A stretch of DNA of 64,000 nucleotides from Gemmatimonadales bacterium (GTDB lineage: Bacteria > Gemmatimonadota > Gemmatimonadetes > Gemmatimonadales > GWC2-71-9), in assembly GCA_019637315.1 (NCBI GenBank), contig JAHBVU010000012.1, forward strand, positions 1-64,000, given 5' to 3'. Below are positions 51,312 to 60,497 of this stretch, piece after piece. The notes under the pieces were generated by a model. That model was not told the DNA's origin. It saw nothing but the letters and a program-made list of their open reading frames with translations, and did not search any database. How positions within the stretch are numbered: position 1 is the stretch's first letter; the number at the start of each line of letters is the position of its first letter. The position numbers were made by a program, and so were the translations under genes.

Positions 51312-51869
51312 TCACGGCGCTCGATTGAGGTACTTGGCGGGAATCGGGTTGCTGCCCGTCTCGCTGTCCCAGAAGATGGAGACGATGTAGTACCGCGTCC
51401 CATCAGTCAGCATTTGAATGCTGTTGATACCGCGCGAGAACGGCTTGGGGTCCTCCAGCGTCCGCTTCGAGTCGTAGCTGCTGAAGGCGTGAACTACGTT
51501 GCCAAACCGTTCTTCGACGCGCCCGATTTCTCGCTCGAAGAACCCACTCTCCTCCAGCCGTTTACCGGCGACTGCGGCATACTCTTCCGGCGACCAGATC
51601 GACGCAATTCGGCCCTTGCCCTGCTGGTCGCGGCCAGTCGGAATCAAACGTGCCCCCGGCGCAAAGAGCGAGCGGAAACGATCCCAATCGCGCACCTGGC
51701 CGGCCGGCCCCGAGATCACGTCATAGAGGGCCTTGATGATGGCATCGACCGATTCGACATCCCCGGTCTTAGCCGGCGGCGGAGGCGGGGCAGCCTGCCC
51801 AAAGCTGGCACCCGGTGCCAGGGTGGCCAAGGCCCCCGCCGCCATCAGCGAATAGAGAAAGGCTCTCAT
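51312..51869 (-). CDS. Secreted SnoaL/NTF2-like protein (hypothetical)
   Basis: 185 residues with signal peptide RAFLYSLMAAGALATLAPGASFGQ and a Pro-rich linker (AAPPPPPAK). VESVDAIIKALYDVISGPAG, FRSLFAPGARLIPTGRD, VVHAFSSYDSKRT and YYIVSIFWDSE fit the DUF4440/SnoaL-like cone fold. No catalytic residues can be assigned. Function unknown; such proteins bind small molecules. Starts 136 nt from the divergent plsC gene. Confidence 0.75.
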   Translation of the reverse strand: MRAFLYSLMAAGALATLAPGASFGQAAPPPPPAKTGDVESVDAIIKALYDVISGPAGQVRDWDRFRSLFAPGARLIPTGRDQQGKGRIASIWSPEEYAAVAGKRLEESGFFEREIGRVEERFGNVVHAFSSYDSKRTLEDPKPFSRGINSIQMLTDGTRYYIVSIFWDSETGSNPIPAKYLNRAP

Positions 51870-52005
51870 CGGTTTCGTCGCTCCTCACAGACCGGGAAGT
51901 CGCCCGCAGCACTCTGCCGCAGGACGCCGGCGCAATCTGCCGAGTTCCGCGACGGGACGCCAGAGCCAGTCCACTGTTATTCTTCAGGCCTCCGAACTAT
52001 CCCCG

Positions 52006-52893
52006 GTGACAGCCATTCGTACCGACGTCCGCGACGAAATTCTCGGCCTCGAGCCCGGCAGTCTGTGGGCCCGGTTTCGCCAGCCTGGAGGCGGGCGGGC
52101 GTTGCTCCGCCTGGTTGGCGCAGCCGCCTGGACGGTGCTGCTGCTGCCGGTGCTGATCGTGGGGATGGCGATTGCGAGCCCGCGGGCGGTCTGGCGTCGG
52201 CGCGCTCGCAATCGGATCGTCCGGCTTTGGGCTCGGGGCCTCGCCTGGATTGCCGGGATGCGGATTCAGGTCCTCGGCCCCCCGCCCGCCCCCCCCTTCT
52301 TCCTGGTGGCCAACCATGTCAGCTACGTCGACATCCTGCTCTTGCTCGCTACCACCGAGACGACCGTCTTCGTCGCCAAGCGCGAACTCGCGGCCTGGCC
52401 ATTCCTGGGCTACCTGACGCGCCTGGTTGGGACGATTTACCTCGATCGGGCCAGCCGCCGCGATGCGCGGCGGGCGGTGGCCGCGCTGGACCATTGCACC
52501 CGGTCGGGCGACGGCGCGATTGCCTTTCCCGAAGGCACCAGCTCCGACGGCGCCACGGTCTATCCGATGAAAGCCGCGCTGTTCGAGTGGGCCGCCGCCG
52601 ACGCCCGGCCCGTCCGCACCGCTACGATCTACTACCAGACCGCGGTGGATGCGCCGCCAGCGCGAACGGCGATCTGCTGGTGGGGAACCGCGCCCTTCCT
52701 GCCCCACCTGATCGACCTCTGCCGGCTGCGCGGCTTTGCCGGCACGGTACATTTCCACCATCACCCGATCGTCGGGGCCGATCGCGCGGAACTCGCCAGT
52801 CGCGCACGTGACCGGATCGCTGAACACTTCGTTCCCCACGTTGAATCACTCTCCTCATCGGAAAGCGTCCGGTATGTCCACTCCTCGCCGTGA
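52006..52893 (+). CDS. PlsC-type 1-acylglycerol-3-phosphate acyltransferase
   Basis: 295 residues from a GTG. Acyltransferase motif I NHVSYVD at 103-109 (H-x4-D) and motif III FPEGTSS at 174-180 are complete; one or two membrane helices precede (LLRLVGAAAWTVLLLPVLIV). Transfers acyl chains to lysophosphatidic acid or a related lipid. The 3' end overlaps the next plus-strand gene by 20 nt, indicating coupling. Confidence 0.9.
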   Translation: MTAIRTDVRDEILGLEPGSLWARFRQPGGGRALLRLVGAAAWTVLLLPVLIVGMAIASPRAVWRRRARNRIVRLWARGLAWIAGMRIQVLGPPPAPPFFLVANHVSYVDILLLLATTETTVFVAKRELAAWPFLGYLTRLVGTIYLDRASRRDARRAVAALDHCTRSGDGAIAFPEGTSSDGATVYPMKAALFEWAAADARPVRTATIYYQTAVDAPPARTAICWWGTAPFLPHLIDLCRLRGFAGTVHFHHHPIVGADRAELASRARDRIAEHFVPHVESLSSSESVRYVHSSP

Positions 52894-53536
52894 ATTCCTC
52901 GAGCGCCTGGCGGCTGGTGCCGCATTGACCGTCGGCCTGGGCGGCCTCGACCCCGACGCAGTCCAGGCACAGACCGCCCAGAATACGACCTGGGACACGC
53001 GCTGGCCGGATCGAATCAAGGGCTCGCATCGAGCGGTGTTTGATGCCTCGGAACTCGAAGGCGGCGCGGGCGTGCTGCGCGCCATCATTTGGCGGATGCA
53101 GTACATGGCAACACTGGGCATCGACGGCTCAGACCTCACGGCCGTTGCCGTCATCCGCCATTCAGCCATTCCGCTCGCGATGAGCCAGGCATTCTGGGAT
53201 CGCTACCAGCTTGGGAAGAAGCTCAAACTTAAAGATGCTTCGACCCAGAAGGTCTCCAACGTCAATCCAATCCTGCTGCCAGACGATCGCCTGCCGCCGA
53301 CCTGGAAGGGCTTGAACCTGGACGGCCTGTTCGCGACCGGAGGGCTCGCCCTCGCGTGCGACCTCGCGCTCGGCTCGCTGATTTCGATCGTGGCCAAAGA
53401 GGACAAGCTGGAGCGCCCCGAGGCTCGCGCTCGGGTCGTCGAGTCGATTTACCCGGGCGTCATCCTGCAACCGTCCGGTGTCTTCGCCGTCATTCGTGCC
53501 CAGGAAGCAGGCTGCCAGTACATCCGCTCGGCCTGA
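52874..53536 (+). CDS. Tat-exported DsrE-like protein
   Basis: 220 residues from the ATG at 52874. TPRREFLERLAAGAALTVG is a twin-arginine signal with RREF and a hydrophobic core. The mature part has TAVAVIRHSAIPLAMSQAFWD (family-typical V-x-R-H-x-A-x-P-x-A-x-x-D-x-x-W pattern) and a later FATGGLALACDLALGSL with a Cys near the DsrE active-site place, plus a late AGCQYI. DsrE proteins handle sulfur; here the role is unknown. It overlaps plsC and ends at a strong bidirectional terminator. Confidence 0.8.
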   Translation: MSTPRREFLERLAAGAALTVGLGGLDPDAVQAQTAQNTTWDTRWPDRIKGSHRAVFDASELEGGAGVLRAIIWRMQYMATLGIDGSDLTAVAVIRHSAIPLAMSQAFWDRYQLGKKLKLKDASTQKVSNVNPILLPDDRLPPTWKGLNLDGLFATGGLALACDLALGSLISIVAKEDKLERPEARARVVESIYPGVILQPSGVFAVIRAQEAGCQYIRSA

Positions 53537-53556
53537 CCGCCAGCCCTGGATACGAA

Positions 53557-53589
53557 ACGGGGGACCCGGCGGTTGGCCGGGTCCCCCGT
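53557..53589. terminator. Perfect 14-bp bidirectional terminator hairpin
   Basis: ACGGGGGACCCGGC (53557-53570) pairs without mismatch with GCCGGGTCCCCCGT (53576-53589), loop 5 nt, between the convergent DsrE-like and beta-lactamase-like genes. No T-tract longer than three follows on either strand, but the stem is very stable. Confidence 0.75.
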
Positions 53590-53606
53590 CGCGTTTGCAC
53601 CCTCGG

Positions 53607-54614
53607 TCAGCGGCCGGGATTGAAGAGAAAGAAGTCGTACGCGGCGCGCGCCGCCTGCGCAATCGCGCGCTCCTGGGCCGGTGTATCGCGCGTCGAGCGC
53701 TTGACGAAGGCGCTGACCACGACATGCCCGGCGTTGTTCGGCAGTTCGATGATCCCGACATCCGCCGCGACACCCAGCCCGAGTGTTCCCGTCTTGTGGG
53801 CGACTCGTACGTCGGGGGGCAGCAACCCCTTGATCCGGGCGGCCCCGGTTTCGCAGCGATACATGATGTCGAGCAGCAGCGCCGTGCTCGCCGGACTGAG
53901 CGCCTCACCCTTGAAGACCTTCCGCAGCAGCGCCGTCATCCCTTCCGGCGTCGCCGTATCGCGCTTATCGGCATAGAACCGGTCGACCGCCGCCTTCCGT
54001 TCCTCCTCGGTTTGCGGCCGAGGCAACGTTCGGAAGAGGTCGCGGCTCCACTCCCCCTCCGGGGGCAGACCGGTGATTCCAACGGCATCGGCAATGAGAT
54101 TGAGTGTCGGACGGTCGGCCGACACGCCACGCACACCAAGTGCGGCCATTCGGGCATTGACCCGTTCACCGCCCCCTACGACCCGAAACAGAACGTCGGT
54201 AGCGGCATTGTCGCTGATCAGCATCATCAGCTCGAGCAGGTTGCGAATCGAGAGCGCAACGCCCGGGGCACCGAAGAGTCGGGTCAACGTGCCGCTGCCG
54301 GGGTGCATGTCACTCGCTTCGAGCGCAATCATGCTGTCGAGCCGGATCCGCCCCTGATCGACCTGATGGAGCAGCTCTACCGCGAGAGGAACCTTGACCG
54401 CACTGGCCATCGGAAAGTGATCACCGGCGCCTACCATGATCTCACGCCCGGTTTCGATGTGATGAATGCCGACACCGAGCACACCACCTGAGATCGGCGC
54501 GACCCGCTCGATCTCGGCTTTGAGGAGATCGAGTCGGCCATCTTGAGCAACGACGGGCGCGGCGACAGTGCCAAGGGCAACGGCCACGCCAACGGTCCGA
54601 AGGAGGGTCCGCAT
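53607..54614 (-). CDS. Class A beta-lactamase-like serine hydrolase
   Basis: 335 residues, signal peptide TLLRTVGVAVALGTVAAPVVAQ. Motifs are Ser71-x-x-Lys74 (SAVK), SDN at 134-136 and KTG at 274-276, all intact. The omega-loop segment that normally reads E-x-x-L-N is RPTLN at 168-172, so the place of the general base Glu166 is occupied by Arg. Glu is the usual deacylating residue of class A enzymes, so the protein may be a weak beta-lactamase, an acylated sensor or a DD-peptidase-like enzyme. About 25 residues longer than TEM-type enzymes. Confidence 0.85.
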   Translation of the reverse strand: MRTLLRTVGVAVALGTVAAPVVAQDGRLDLLKAEIERVAPISGGVLGVGIHHIETGREIMVGAGDHFPMASAVKVPLAVELLHQVDQGRIRLDSMIALEASDMHPGSGTLTRLFGAPGVALSIRNLLELMMLISDNAATDVLFRVVGGGERVNARMAALGVRGVSADRPTLNLIADAVGITGLPPEGEWSRDLFRTLPRPQTEEERKAAVDRFYADKRDTATPEGMTALLRKVFKGEALSPASTALLLDIMYRCETGAARIKGLLPPDVRVAHKTGTLGLGVAADVGIIELPNNAGHVVVSAFVKRSTRDTPAQERAIAQAARAAYDFFLFNPGR

Positions 54615-54687
54615 ACGGGGCTTCCTTTGAGAAGGGATCGGAGAATCGACACTGCGGTCGAGCGGTGCCGAATAGTAACCTCCGTCC

Positions 54688-57078
54688 CTACGGCGTCACG
54701 AACAGCGTGGCCCAGTCTCGGCCCTGCCGCGCCACCGCCTTGAGATGCAGCAACCCGGCCGTCGCATCGAAGAAGTAGCGATCACCACTGCTGGCATCGA
54801 GTTCCGCCAGCGAGGCTGCGGCCGGGATGGTGGTCGTGGTGCTGTAATCCCGATAGACCCGGATGCCAGCTCCCAGGTAGGGTAGCGACACACGCACCCA
54901 GTCACCCGGTGCGAGTCCGTTGGCATAGACCTGAGGCTTGGTGGGCAGCGCCGTCCGGTACACCACGCGATAGCTTCGACGCGCGGGCACCGTGGCCGAG
55001 ACGTGGTACGCCTGGCCCGGCACCCCGATGTAGCCCGTGGTAGCGCCGTCGTCGCGAACCAGATCGAGCGGTGCGACGGCCGCCTGATCCGCCGACCGGA
55101 GCCGAATGTTGACGTAGGGTCCGGTGCACACGTGGGCGTTCCAGCTCGCATCGAGCCGGCAACCCGGGGTGACCATGACATTGGCGCGTGAAACGACGGT
55201 CTGACCGGCCACTCCGGTCAGACTGCCATCCGAATCGAGCACGACCGACGCTTTGTCGCCGTCTTTGTCGTCACGGGGATTCTCGAAGAAGAGCCGGTTG
55301 GCGTTCACAAATGCCAGCTGCGTACCGAAGTTGCGGGGATTGACCGGAAAACCATTGGCTCGATTGTAGCCCAGCGCGCTCATATAGTTCGAGCCGCTCG
55401 GCATGAAGTTGACGAAGGTGACTCGCTCCGCTCCGACTCGGCCATCATAGAACTCGTAGCCCCGGACCGGGAAGTTGGCCGTGAAGGCGGTGGCCGAGTT
55501 GTCGGTGCGACCGACGATCAGGGCCGACTCCAGGAAGGACTCGCTCGATGCAAAGGTAGCGCCGATATGATTGTCACTCAGCACCGCACCGGTCAGCTTG
55601 TGACCGGTTCCCCGAAGCCAGACCGCCCGGCCCGTATGCTTGTAGCCGACGAAGTTTCGAAACACGGTCGTGACCACGGCGGAGCTCGTGTTGCCTGGCG
55701 TCTCGCGGGCGGTGTGATGCGCCGTTTCGACGGTACCGTCTGGCCTCGGGCCGTGATCGACGTTGAGACCCGTGTTACGGTTCGAGTGCGCCACATTGTC
55801 CGAGAATTCGCCGAGCGGGGTCTGCCGCGGCAAGGCCGGATGACCGGACGAGAGCCCAGTTGGTGAAACCGGCAACGCGAACCAAAAGCCGAAGCCACGG
55901 GACCCCGCCGCGACGTTTCTACGGAATACGTTGTCAGGGTTGGTGATCCAGAACGTCGCCGGGTCGTTGTCGGACGGCAGCACCCGGTCGGCCGGCTCCG
56001 GCCGGCGCGTCACGAGCCCCAGGTTGTCTTCCAGGACGTTGCCAGTCTCGGCGCCGTCTTCCAGAAAGAAGGCGTGGCCCAGGTTGTCGTAGCAGATATT
56101 GCGGGAAACCTTCAGATCCTGCGTGCCATGAATCGTGAGGCAGCGATTGAAGGTCTTCCAGACGCTGTTGTTCCGGAAGTACTGTCCGTCGACCGAGCCT
56201 GCCATGTGCCAGTGCATCGGGTAACGGGCGAGCTTGCCCCTCTGACCCATCCGGGTGAACTCAACGCCCTGGACCCTGGCCTGGGCGCCGGCATTGACGA
56301 CGACCTGTCCCCCCGACCCGGTTGCCAGACTGGTCGAGTCTCCCTGAATGACGATGTTGCGGCTGAGCAGCCCGACCTCGCCGCGCTGATCGACCGACCG
56401 GCCCTCGATCTGCTGGACCACCCCCCAATGACGGTATCGAAGGGCAGGCTGGAACGTCACGGTGTTGCCCTGCACAGCGGTGATGACAACCTCTTCCGCC
56501 TGGAAGGGATCGAAATCGGTCGATGCCAGAACGATCCGGTCGCCGGCCCGCCAGTCGAAGGTACCGGCCAACTGCAGCTGCGTTACGCCCGGTTCCGCCG
56601 TAGCACTCAGTTTGGTCCAGGTCGTCCGCAGCTCCCCATGCAGATCTAGGGTTCCGCTCAGCACCGCGAGCACACGACCGCCCATACCCTGCACGTCCTC
56701 GGTATCGGAGCCGGTCAACGTGATGGCAGCCCGATGGGTGTAGGGCGCATCCGCGGTGCCGATTCTGAGCCCGCCGCGCACGACGATCCAGTCCGCCGTC
56801 AGATTGAGATCCTGGCCGTCGAAGTGCAGCTGGCCGTCGATCGTCAGGCTGCGCAGCGCAGGGGGAGAAACGTCGAGCACCACCACCCGGTCGGCGGGAA
56901 TCGTCACCGACTCGCCGAGCACCGGGACCCGGTTGCCGGGCCAGATCGACGCGTCGGACCACCGGAGGGCACCCGCGGGTGAGCCGGGCGGTGGTTCCAT
57001 GTGCTCGCGTTCGGTTACACAGGCACCCGTCAGGGTGACGAGGAGGACGGCGTGACGAACAGGGGATGACCGAACCAT
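54688..57078 (-). CDS. G8-domain, beta-helix lipoprotein (CEMIP/TMEM2-like)
   Basis: 796 residues. The N-terminus VLLVTLTGACVTE has a lipobox (LTGAC), so it should be a lipoprotein. A G8 domain follows (about 38-160: LRWSDASIWPGNRVPVLGES, VTIPADRVVVLDVS, then YTHRAAITLTGS), named for eight conserved glycines in vertebrate CEMIP/TMEM2 and fibrocystin. Downstream are right-handed beta-helix repeats (MHWHMAGSVDGQYFRNNSVW, NRCLTIHGTQDLKVSRNICY) with His/Asp-rich turns. CEMIP relatives depolymerise hyaluronan; a polysaccharide substrate is plausible here but unproven. No polysaccharide-utilisation partners are adjacent. Confidence 0.85.
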   Translation of the reverse strand: MVRSSPVRHAVLLVTLTGACVTEREHMEPPPGSPAGALRWSDASIWPGNRVPVLGESVTIPADRVVVLDVSPPALRSLTIDGQLHFDGQDLNLTADWIVVRGGLRIGTADAPYTHRAAITLTGSDTEDVQGMGGRVLAVLSGTLDLHGELRTTWTKLSATAEPGVTQLQLAGTFDWRAGDRIVLASTDFDPFQAEEVVITAVQGNTVTFQPALRYRHWGVVQQIEGRSVDQRGEVGLLSRNIVIQGDSTSLATGSGGQVVVNAGAQARVQGVEFTRMGQRGKLARYPMHWHMAGSVDGQYFRNNSVWKTFNRCLTIHGTQDLKVSRNICYDNLGHAFFLEDGAETGNVLEDNLGLVTRRPEPADRVLPSDNDPATFWITNPDNVFRRNVAAGSRGFGFWFALPVSPTGLSSGHPALPRQTPLGEFSDNVAHSNRNTGLNVDHGPRPDGTVETAHHTARETPGNTSSAVVTTVFRNFVGYKHTGRAVWLRGTGHKLTGAVLSDNHIGATFASSESFLESALIVGRTDNSATAFTANFPVRGYEFYDGRVGAERVTFVNFMPSGSNYMSALGYNRANGFPVNPRNFGTQLAFVNANRLFFENPRDDKDGDKASVVLDSDGSLTGVAGQTVVSRANVMVTPGCRLDASWNAHVCTGPYVNIRLRSADQAAVAPLDLVRDDGATTGYIGVPGQAYHVSATVPARRSYRVVYRTALPTKPQVYANGLAPGDWVRVSLPYLGAGIRVYRDYSTTTTIPAAASLAELDASSGDRYFFDATAGLLHLKAVARQGRDWATLFVTP

Positions 57079-57518
57079 CGACCACTCCGGCTCACGAACA
57101 ATGTCAGACCGGAATCGCGCTCAGCGAGGAGACTCGATTCCGACAGTTGGGATCCAGACCCGTCGGAGTGGTCGCACGTTTTGCGCCGCCCCGTTACCAG
57201 GACAGCGGTTGCAGTCGACGAGCTAGGCCGGGCTTCCCGAGCGGCTATCCGCGCAATCCTTCGCAGCCCGGACCTCATTCTGGCGTCCCGACAGCAGCGT
57301 CTCGGTCTCTGACTCGATCGGCGCCCACCAGGCATATAGCACGATGCGAGGCCGCTCCGGGCGGGAGCCACCGCGCGCCAGCGTCGGCAACTCAAACGGC
57401 AGGGGGATGGAGGTCATTTGCGAAGTCCTTGGTGAATGTCTACGTTCCAGACAACCGACCCCCCTCATCACCCCGTCGTGACTGCTATCGCTCCTCGTTT
57501 CGTGGCATTGTTGCCGGC
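57079..57518. other. Divergent intergenic region between the G8 lipoprotein and the BTAD regulator
   Basis: 440 nt with divergent promoters presumed but none that I can pin down. It may contain one small minus-strand gene (57223-57417); apart from that I see no clear repeat or RNA. Confidence 0.5.
57223..57417 (-). CDS. Possible small protein of unknown function
   Basis: 64 codons from an ATG at 57417 with AAGGA eight bases upstream. No known domain. It has an initial SIPLPFELPTLARGG segment and one hydrophobic patch (RIVLYAWWAPI). The only support is the ribosome site and codon use similar to its neighbours, and it could be chance. Confidence 0.3.
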   Translation of the reverse strand: MTSIPLPFELPTLARGGSRPERPRIVLYAWWAPIESETETLLSGRQNEVRAAKDCADSRSGSPA

Positions 57519-60128
57519 ATGATCGAGCTTCGCACCCTGGGTGCGGTCGACCTTCGTTCTTCGGACGGGGCCGAGCTTCGCGCCGTCCTGCAGCAGCCCA
57601 AGCGGCTGGCCCTGCTGGTCTATCTGGCGTCAGCCAAGCCCGGCAAACTGATCCGTCGCGATTCGCTTCTGGCCCTGTTCTGGCCCGAGCTCGACCAGGA
57701 CCACGCCCGGGCCGCCCTGCGTCGGGCCCTCTACTTTCTCCGTCAGGCCGGCGGCCCCGACCTGATCGTCAGCCGAGGTGACGAGGAAGTCGGGGTTGCT
57801 GCCGACCGGATCTGGTGCGATGCCAACGCCTTCGACCTGGCGGTCGACGAGAACCAGTTGGAGCGCGCGCTGGAGACCTACCGGGGAGACTTTCTCGACG
57901 GCTTCTACGTGCAGGGTGCACCAGAGGCCGAAGCGTGGCTCGACCGAGAGCGGATCCGCCGACGGTATGATGCGGCGTTGGCCTCCTGGCAGCTGGCTCG
58001 GGCCGCCCTGCCCGATCTGTCGGCGGCGGCCCGGTGGGCTCAACGGGCCATCGAACTTGCCCCCCAGGACGAGGACGCCATCCTTGCCTACCTGCTGGAA
58101 CTGGAGCGCCGGGGCGAACGGAGCCTCGCCCTCCGCCTCTATTCCCAGGCTGCCGAACGGATTCAGACCGAACTCGGTACGGCACCGCATACGAAGCTGA
58201 CGACCGCTGCCGACCGGATCCGCAATGCCGGACCGGTCGCCGTTGTCGCAACCGCTCGCGACGAATGGCTGGTGGCCGTCTGCCCCTTCGTGGTCCGCGG
58301 GGACCCCGGGTTCGCCTATCTCGCCGAGGGCATGGTCGACCTGCTCAGTACCAAACTCGATGGCACCGGCGCCCTCCGGACCACCGACCCCCGCACCGTG
58401 CTCCAACTGGCCGGCCCCACGGCGTCGACCGGAGCCGACCTCGCCACCGGAGCGCGGATCGCCGAGCAGCTGAGCGCCGGCTTGTTCGTCATCGGCACCA
58501 TCGTGGAGAGCGGTGGGCGCCTGGAAGCCAGCGTCGGGCTGCACCAGGCGGATCGAACCCTGCGCGCCCGGGTCGAGGGCCGCACCGAAACCGAAAGCGG
58601 GCTCTTCGATCTCGTCGACGAGCTGATCCGTCGTCTGGTGGCCGACTTCGACCAGTCCGCCGCCGGTCGGTTGAGCCGGCTCGCTGCCCTGACGACCAGT
58701 TCGCTTCCGGCGTTGCGCGCCTACCTGCAGGGCGAACACGAGTTCCGGCTAGGGCGACACCTCCAGGCGCTCGACCTGTTCCGTCGTTCCACGGGGGAAG
58801 ATCCCTCGTTTGCGCTGGCCTACTATCGATTGGCCTCTTCTCTTGCCGCGAATGCGCTGATCGGCCCGGCGCGGCAGGCCTCTGCCGACGCCTATCGGCA
58901 CCGCGATCGCCTGTCGGATCACGACCGCCTGCTGCTCGAGGCCCAGCACGCCTGGCTCCATGGTCACACCGGCGAGGCTGAGCGTCGGTATGTCAGCCTT
59001 ACCATGGCGTTTCCCGAGCACGTCGAGCCCTGGTACCTGCTCGGCGATCTGCTGCTCCACGCCAATCCATACCGAGGCCGCTCGATTGTCGAAGCGCGGG
59101 AACCGCTGGAACGTGCGCTCCGAATCGACAGCGCGCACATCGGCGCCCTGACCCAGCTGGCTCGCCTTGCCGCTCTCGAAGGCCGGCGCGAGGACCTCGC
59201 GCGACTGGTCGACCGCGCCCTCGAGTTGAGCCCCACCGCCGATCAGGCCTTGGGGCTCGATGTGCTCCGGGCCTTTGCCCTCGGATCGCCTGCGGAGCAG
59301 CAGGCCGTGGTCGAGGCCGTTGCACGAGCATCGGGACTCGTGATTGCGAGGGCGTTTACCGATATCACGCTTTATGTTCGCGACCTGGCGGGTGCCGAGC
59401 GCCTGGCCGCCGCGGTGCTGCCTGCGGCCCGGTCGAACGATTTTGCCGCGCTGGGCAACATCATCCTGGCCCATCTCGAGCTCGCGCTGGGCCGCGACGA
59501 CGCCGTGACAGCCCGCCTGGCGACGGCGAGCAGGCTCGAACCGGTCTGGGGTTTGGAACTGCGGGCCTACTTTGCGGCTCTGCCGTTTGCGGATACGGGG
59601 AAAGAGGCTCGCGACCAGCTCGAAGCCGAGCTGCAGTCCTGGAACGCGGACGGTCTGCCAGCAAGCATTGCGCCGCCATTCGTGTTTCACGACGGGCTGC
59701 ATCCGCATCTGCGCAGCTATCTTCTTGGCCTGCTTGCTGCGCGTCGCAAGGACGCCGCGGCCGTGCGCCTCGCGGCAGAGACGCTCTCCGAGCTGGCGGT
59801 GCCGGCCGGCGCCGAGGCCATGACGGAACAGTTGGGGCGAACGCTCGATGCCCTGGCGTGGCGTCTCGAAGGCCGGCCCGGCGACGCGCTGGCCGCACTG
59901 GAACGCCTCAAAACGGATGTCTGGTTCCAGTACGCCGTCGGCTCACCGTTCTTTGCGGGAACCTATCAGCGTTTTCTGCGCGCCGAGCTGCTCGAGCAGG
60001 TCGGGCGCGTCGATGAGGCGATCCGATGGTGGGAGACGATTGCCCAGCGCTCGCCGTTCGAATTGGCTTTTGCCCCGGCCGCTGCCAGCCGTATCCGGCA
60101 GGCTGCCTCACCCCAGGTGTCATCATGA
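57519..60128 (+). CDS. BTAD-type transcriptional regulator with TPR extension
   Basis: 869 residues from the ATG at 57519; longer frames run into upstream noncoding sequence. Residues 1-95 are an OmpR-like winged helix (IELRTLGAVDLRSSDGAELR, then LLVYLASAKPGKLIRRDSLLALFWP). About 100-240 is the BTAD helical domain (ALETYRGDFLDGFYVQGAPE). About 250-360 resembles the TolB/adenylate-cyclase-associated segment (CPFVVRGDPGFAYLAEGMVD). The rest is TPR-like repeats. This domain order is common in Gemmatimonadota and Actinobacteria. It overlaps the following lipoprotein (ATGA). The regulon cannot be read. Confidence 0.9.
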   Translation: MIELRTLGAVDLRSSDGAELRAVLQQPKRLALLVYLASAKPGKLIRRDSLLALFWPELDQDHARAALRRALYFLRQAGGPDLIVSRGDEEVGVAADRIWCDANAFDLAVDENQLERALETYRGDFLDGFYVQGAPEAEAWLDRERIRRRYDAALASWQLARAALPDLSAAARWAQRAIELAPQDEDAILAYLLELERRGERSLALRLYSQAAERIQTELGTAPHTKLTTAADRIRNAGPVAVVATARDEWLVAVCPFVVRGDPGFAYLAEGMVDLLSTKLDGTGALRTTDPRTVLQLAGPTASTGADLATGARIAEQLSAGLFVIGTIVESGGRLEASVGLHQADRTLRARVEGRTETESGLFDLVDELIRRLVADFDQSAAGRLSRLAALTTSSLPALRAYLQGEHEFRLGRHLQALDLFRRSTGEDPSFALAYYRLASSLAANALIGPARQASADAYRHRDRLSDHDRLLLEAQHAWLHGHTGEAERRYVSLTMAFPEHVEPWYLLGDLLLHANPYRGRSIVEAREPLERALRIDSAHIGALTQLARLAALEGRREDLARLVDRALELSPTADQALGLDVLRAFALGSPAEQQAVVEAVARASGLVIARAFTDITLYVRDLAGAERLAAAVLPAARSNDFAALGNIILAHLELALGRDDAVTARLATASRLEPVWGLELRAYFAALPFADTGKEARDQLEAELQSWNADGLPASIAPPFVFHDGLHPHLRSYLLGLLAARRKDAAAVRLAAETLSELAVPAGAEAMTEQLGRTLDALAWRLEGRPGDALAALERLKTDVWFQYAVGSPFFAGTYQRFLRAELLEQVGRVDEAIRWWETIAQRSPFELAFAPAAASRIRQAASPQVSS

Positions 60129-60487
60129 GAGCAATCATGCAACGCACGACGGCCAGCCTCCTGATCGTCGCTATGCTGAGCGGATGCGCGGGCTGGCGCG
60201 CACAGAACGCGCCGGTCACCGAGGTCGTGGCCCGAAATCCTGATGCGGTCCGGGTCAGTACGGCAGACTCGTCCGGCATCGTGGTGTTCAGTCCACGAAT
60301 TCAGAACGACACGCTGACCGGGTTTCCGACAGACCTCGCAATCCAGCGGGTCACCGTGCCCGTCAGTGAGATCACCGGCGTCGCGACCCGGTACAAGCAC
60401 ATCGGCAAGACGCTCCTGGCCGGGATCGCGATCGTGGGCGGCATTGCGGTGTACGGACTGCTCCAGAGCCTCAACGGGGTCCGGTAG
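60125..60487 (+). CDS. Small lipoprotein cotranscribed with the BTAD regulator
   Basis: 120 residues. Starts at ATG 60125, overlapping the regulator stop; ATG 60137 is the alternative. Signal peptide ends with VAMLSGCAG, a clear lipobox. A beta-rich middle part (VRVSTADSSGIVVFSPRIQN, then TVPVSEITGVATRYKHIG) precedes a C-terminal hydrophobic helix TLLAGIAIVGGIAVYGLLQ. It resembles short SH3-like lipoproteins found with BTAD regulators; function unknown. Confidence 0.75.
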   Translation: MRAIMQRTTASLLIVAMLSGCAGWRAQNAPVTEVVARNPDAVRVSTADSSGIVVFSPRIQNDTLTGFPTDLAIQRVTVPVSEITGVATRYKHIGKTLLAGIAIVGGIAVYGLLQSLNGVR

Positions 60488-60497
60488 CCGGGCGCCG

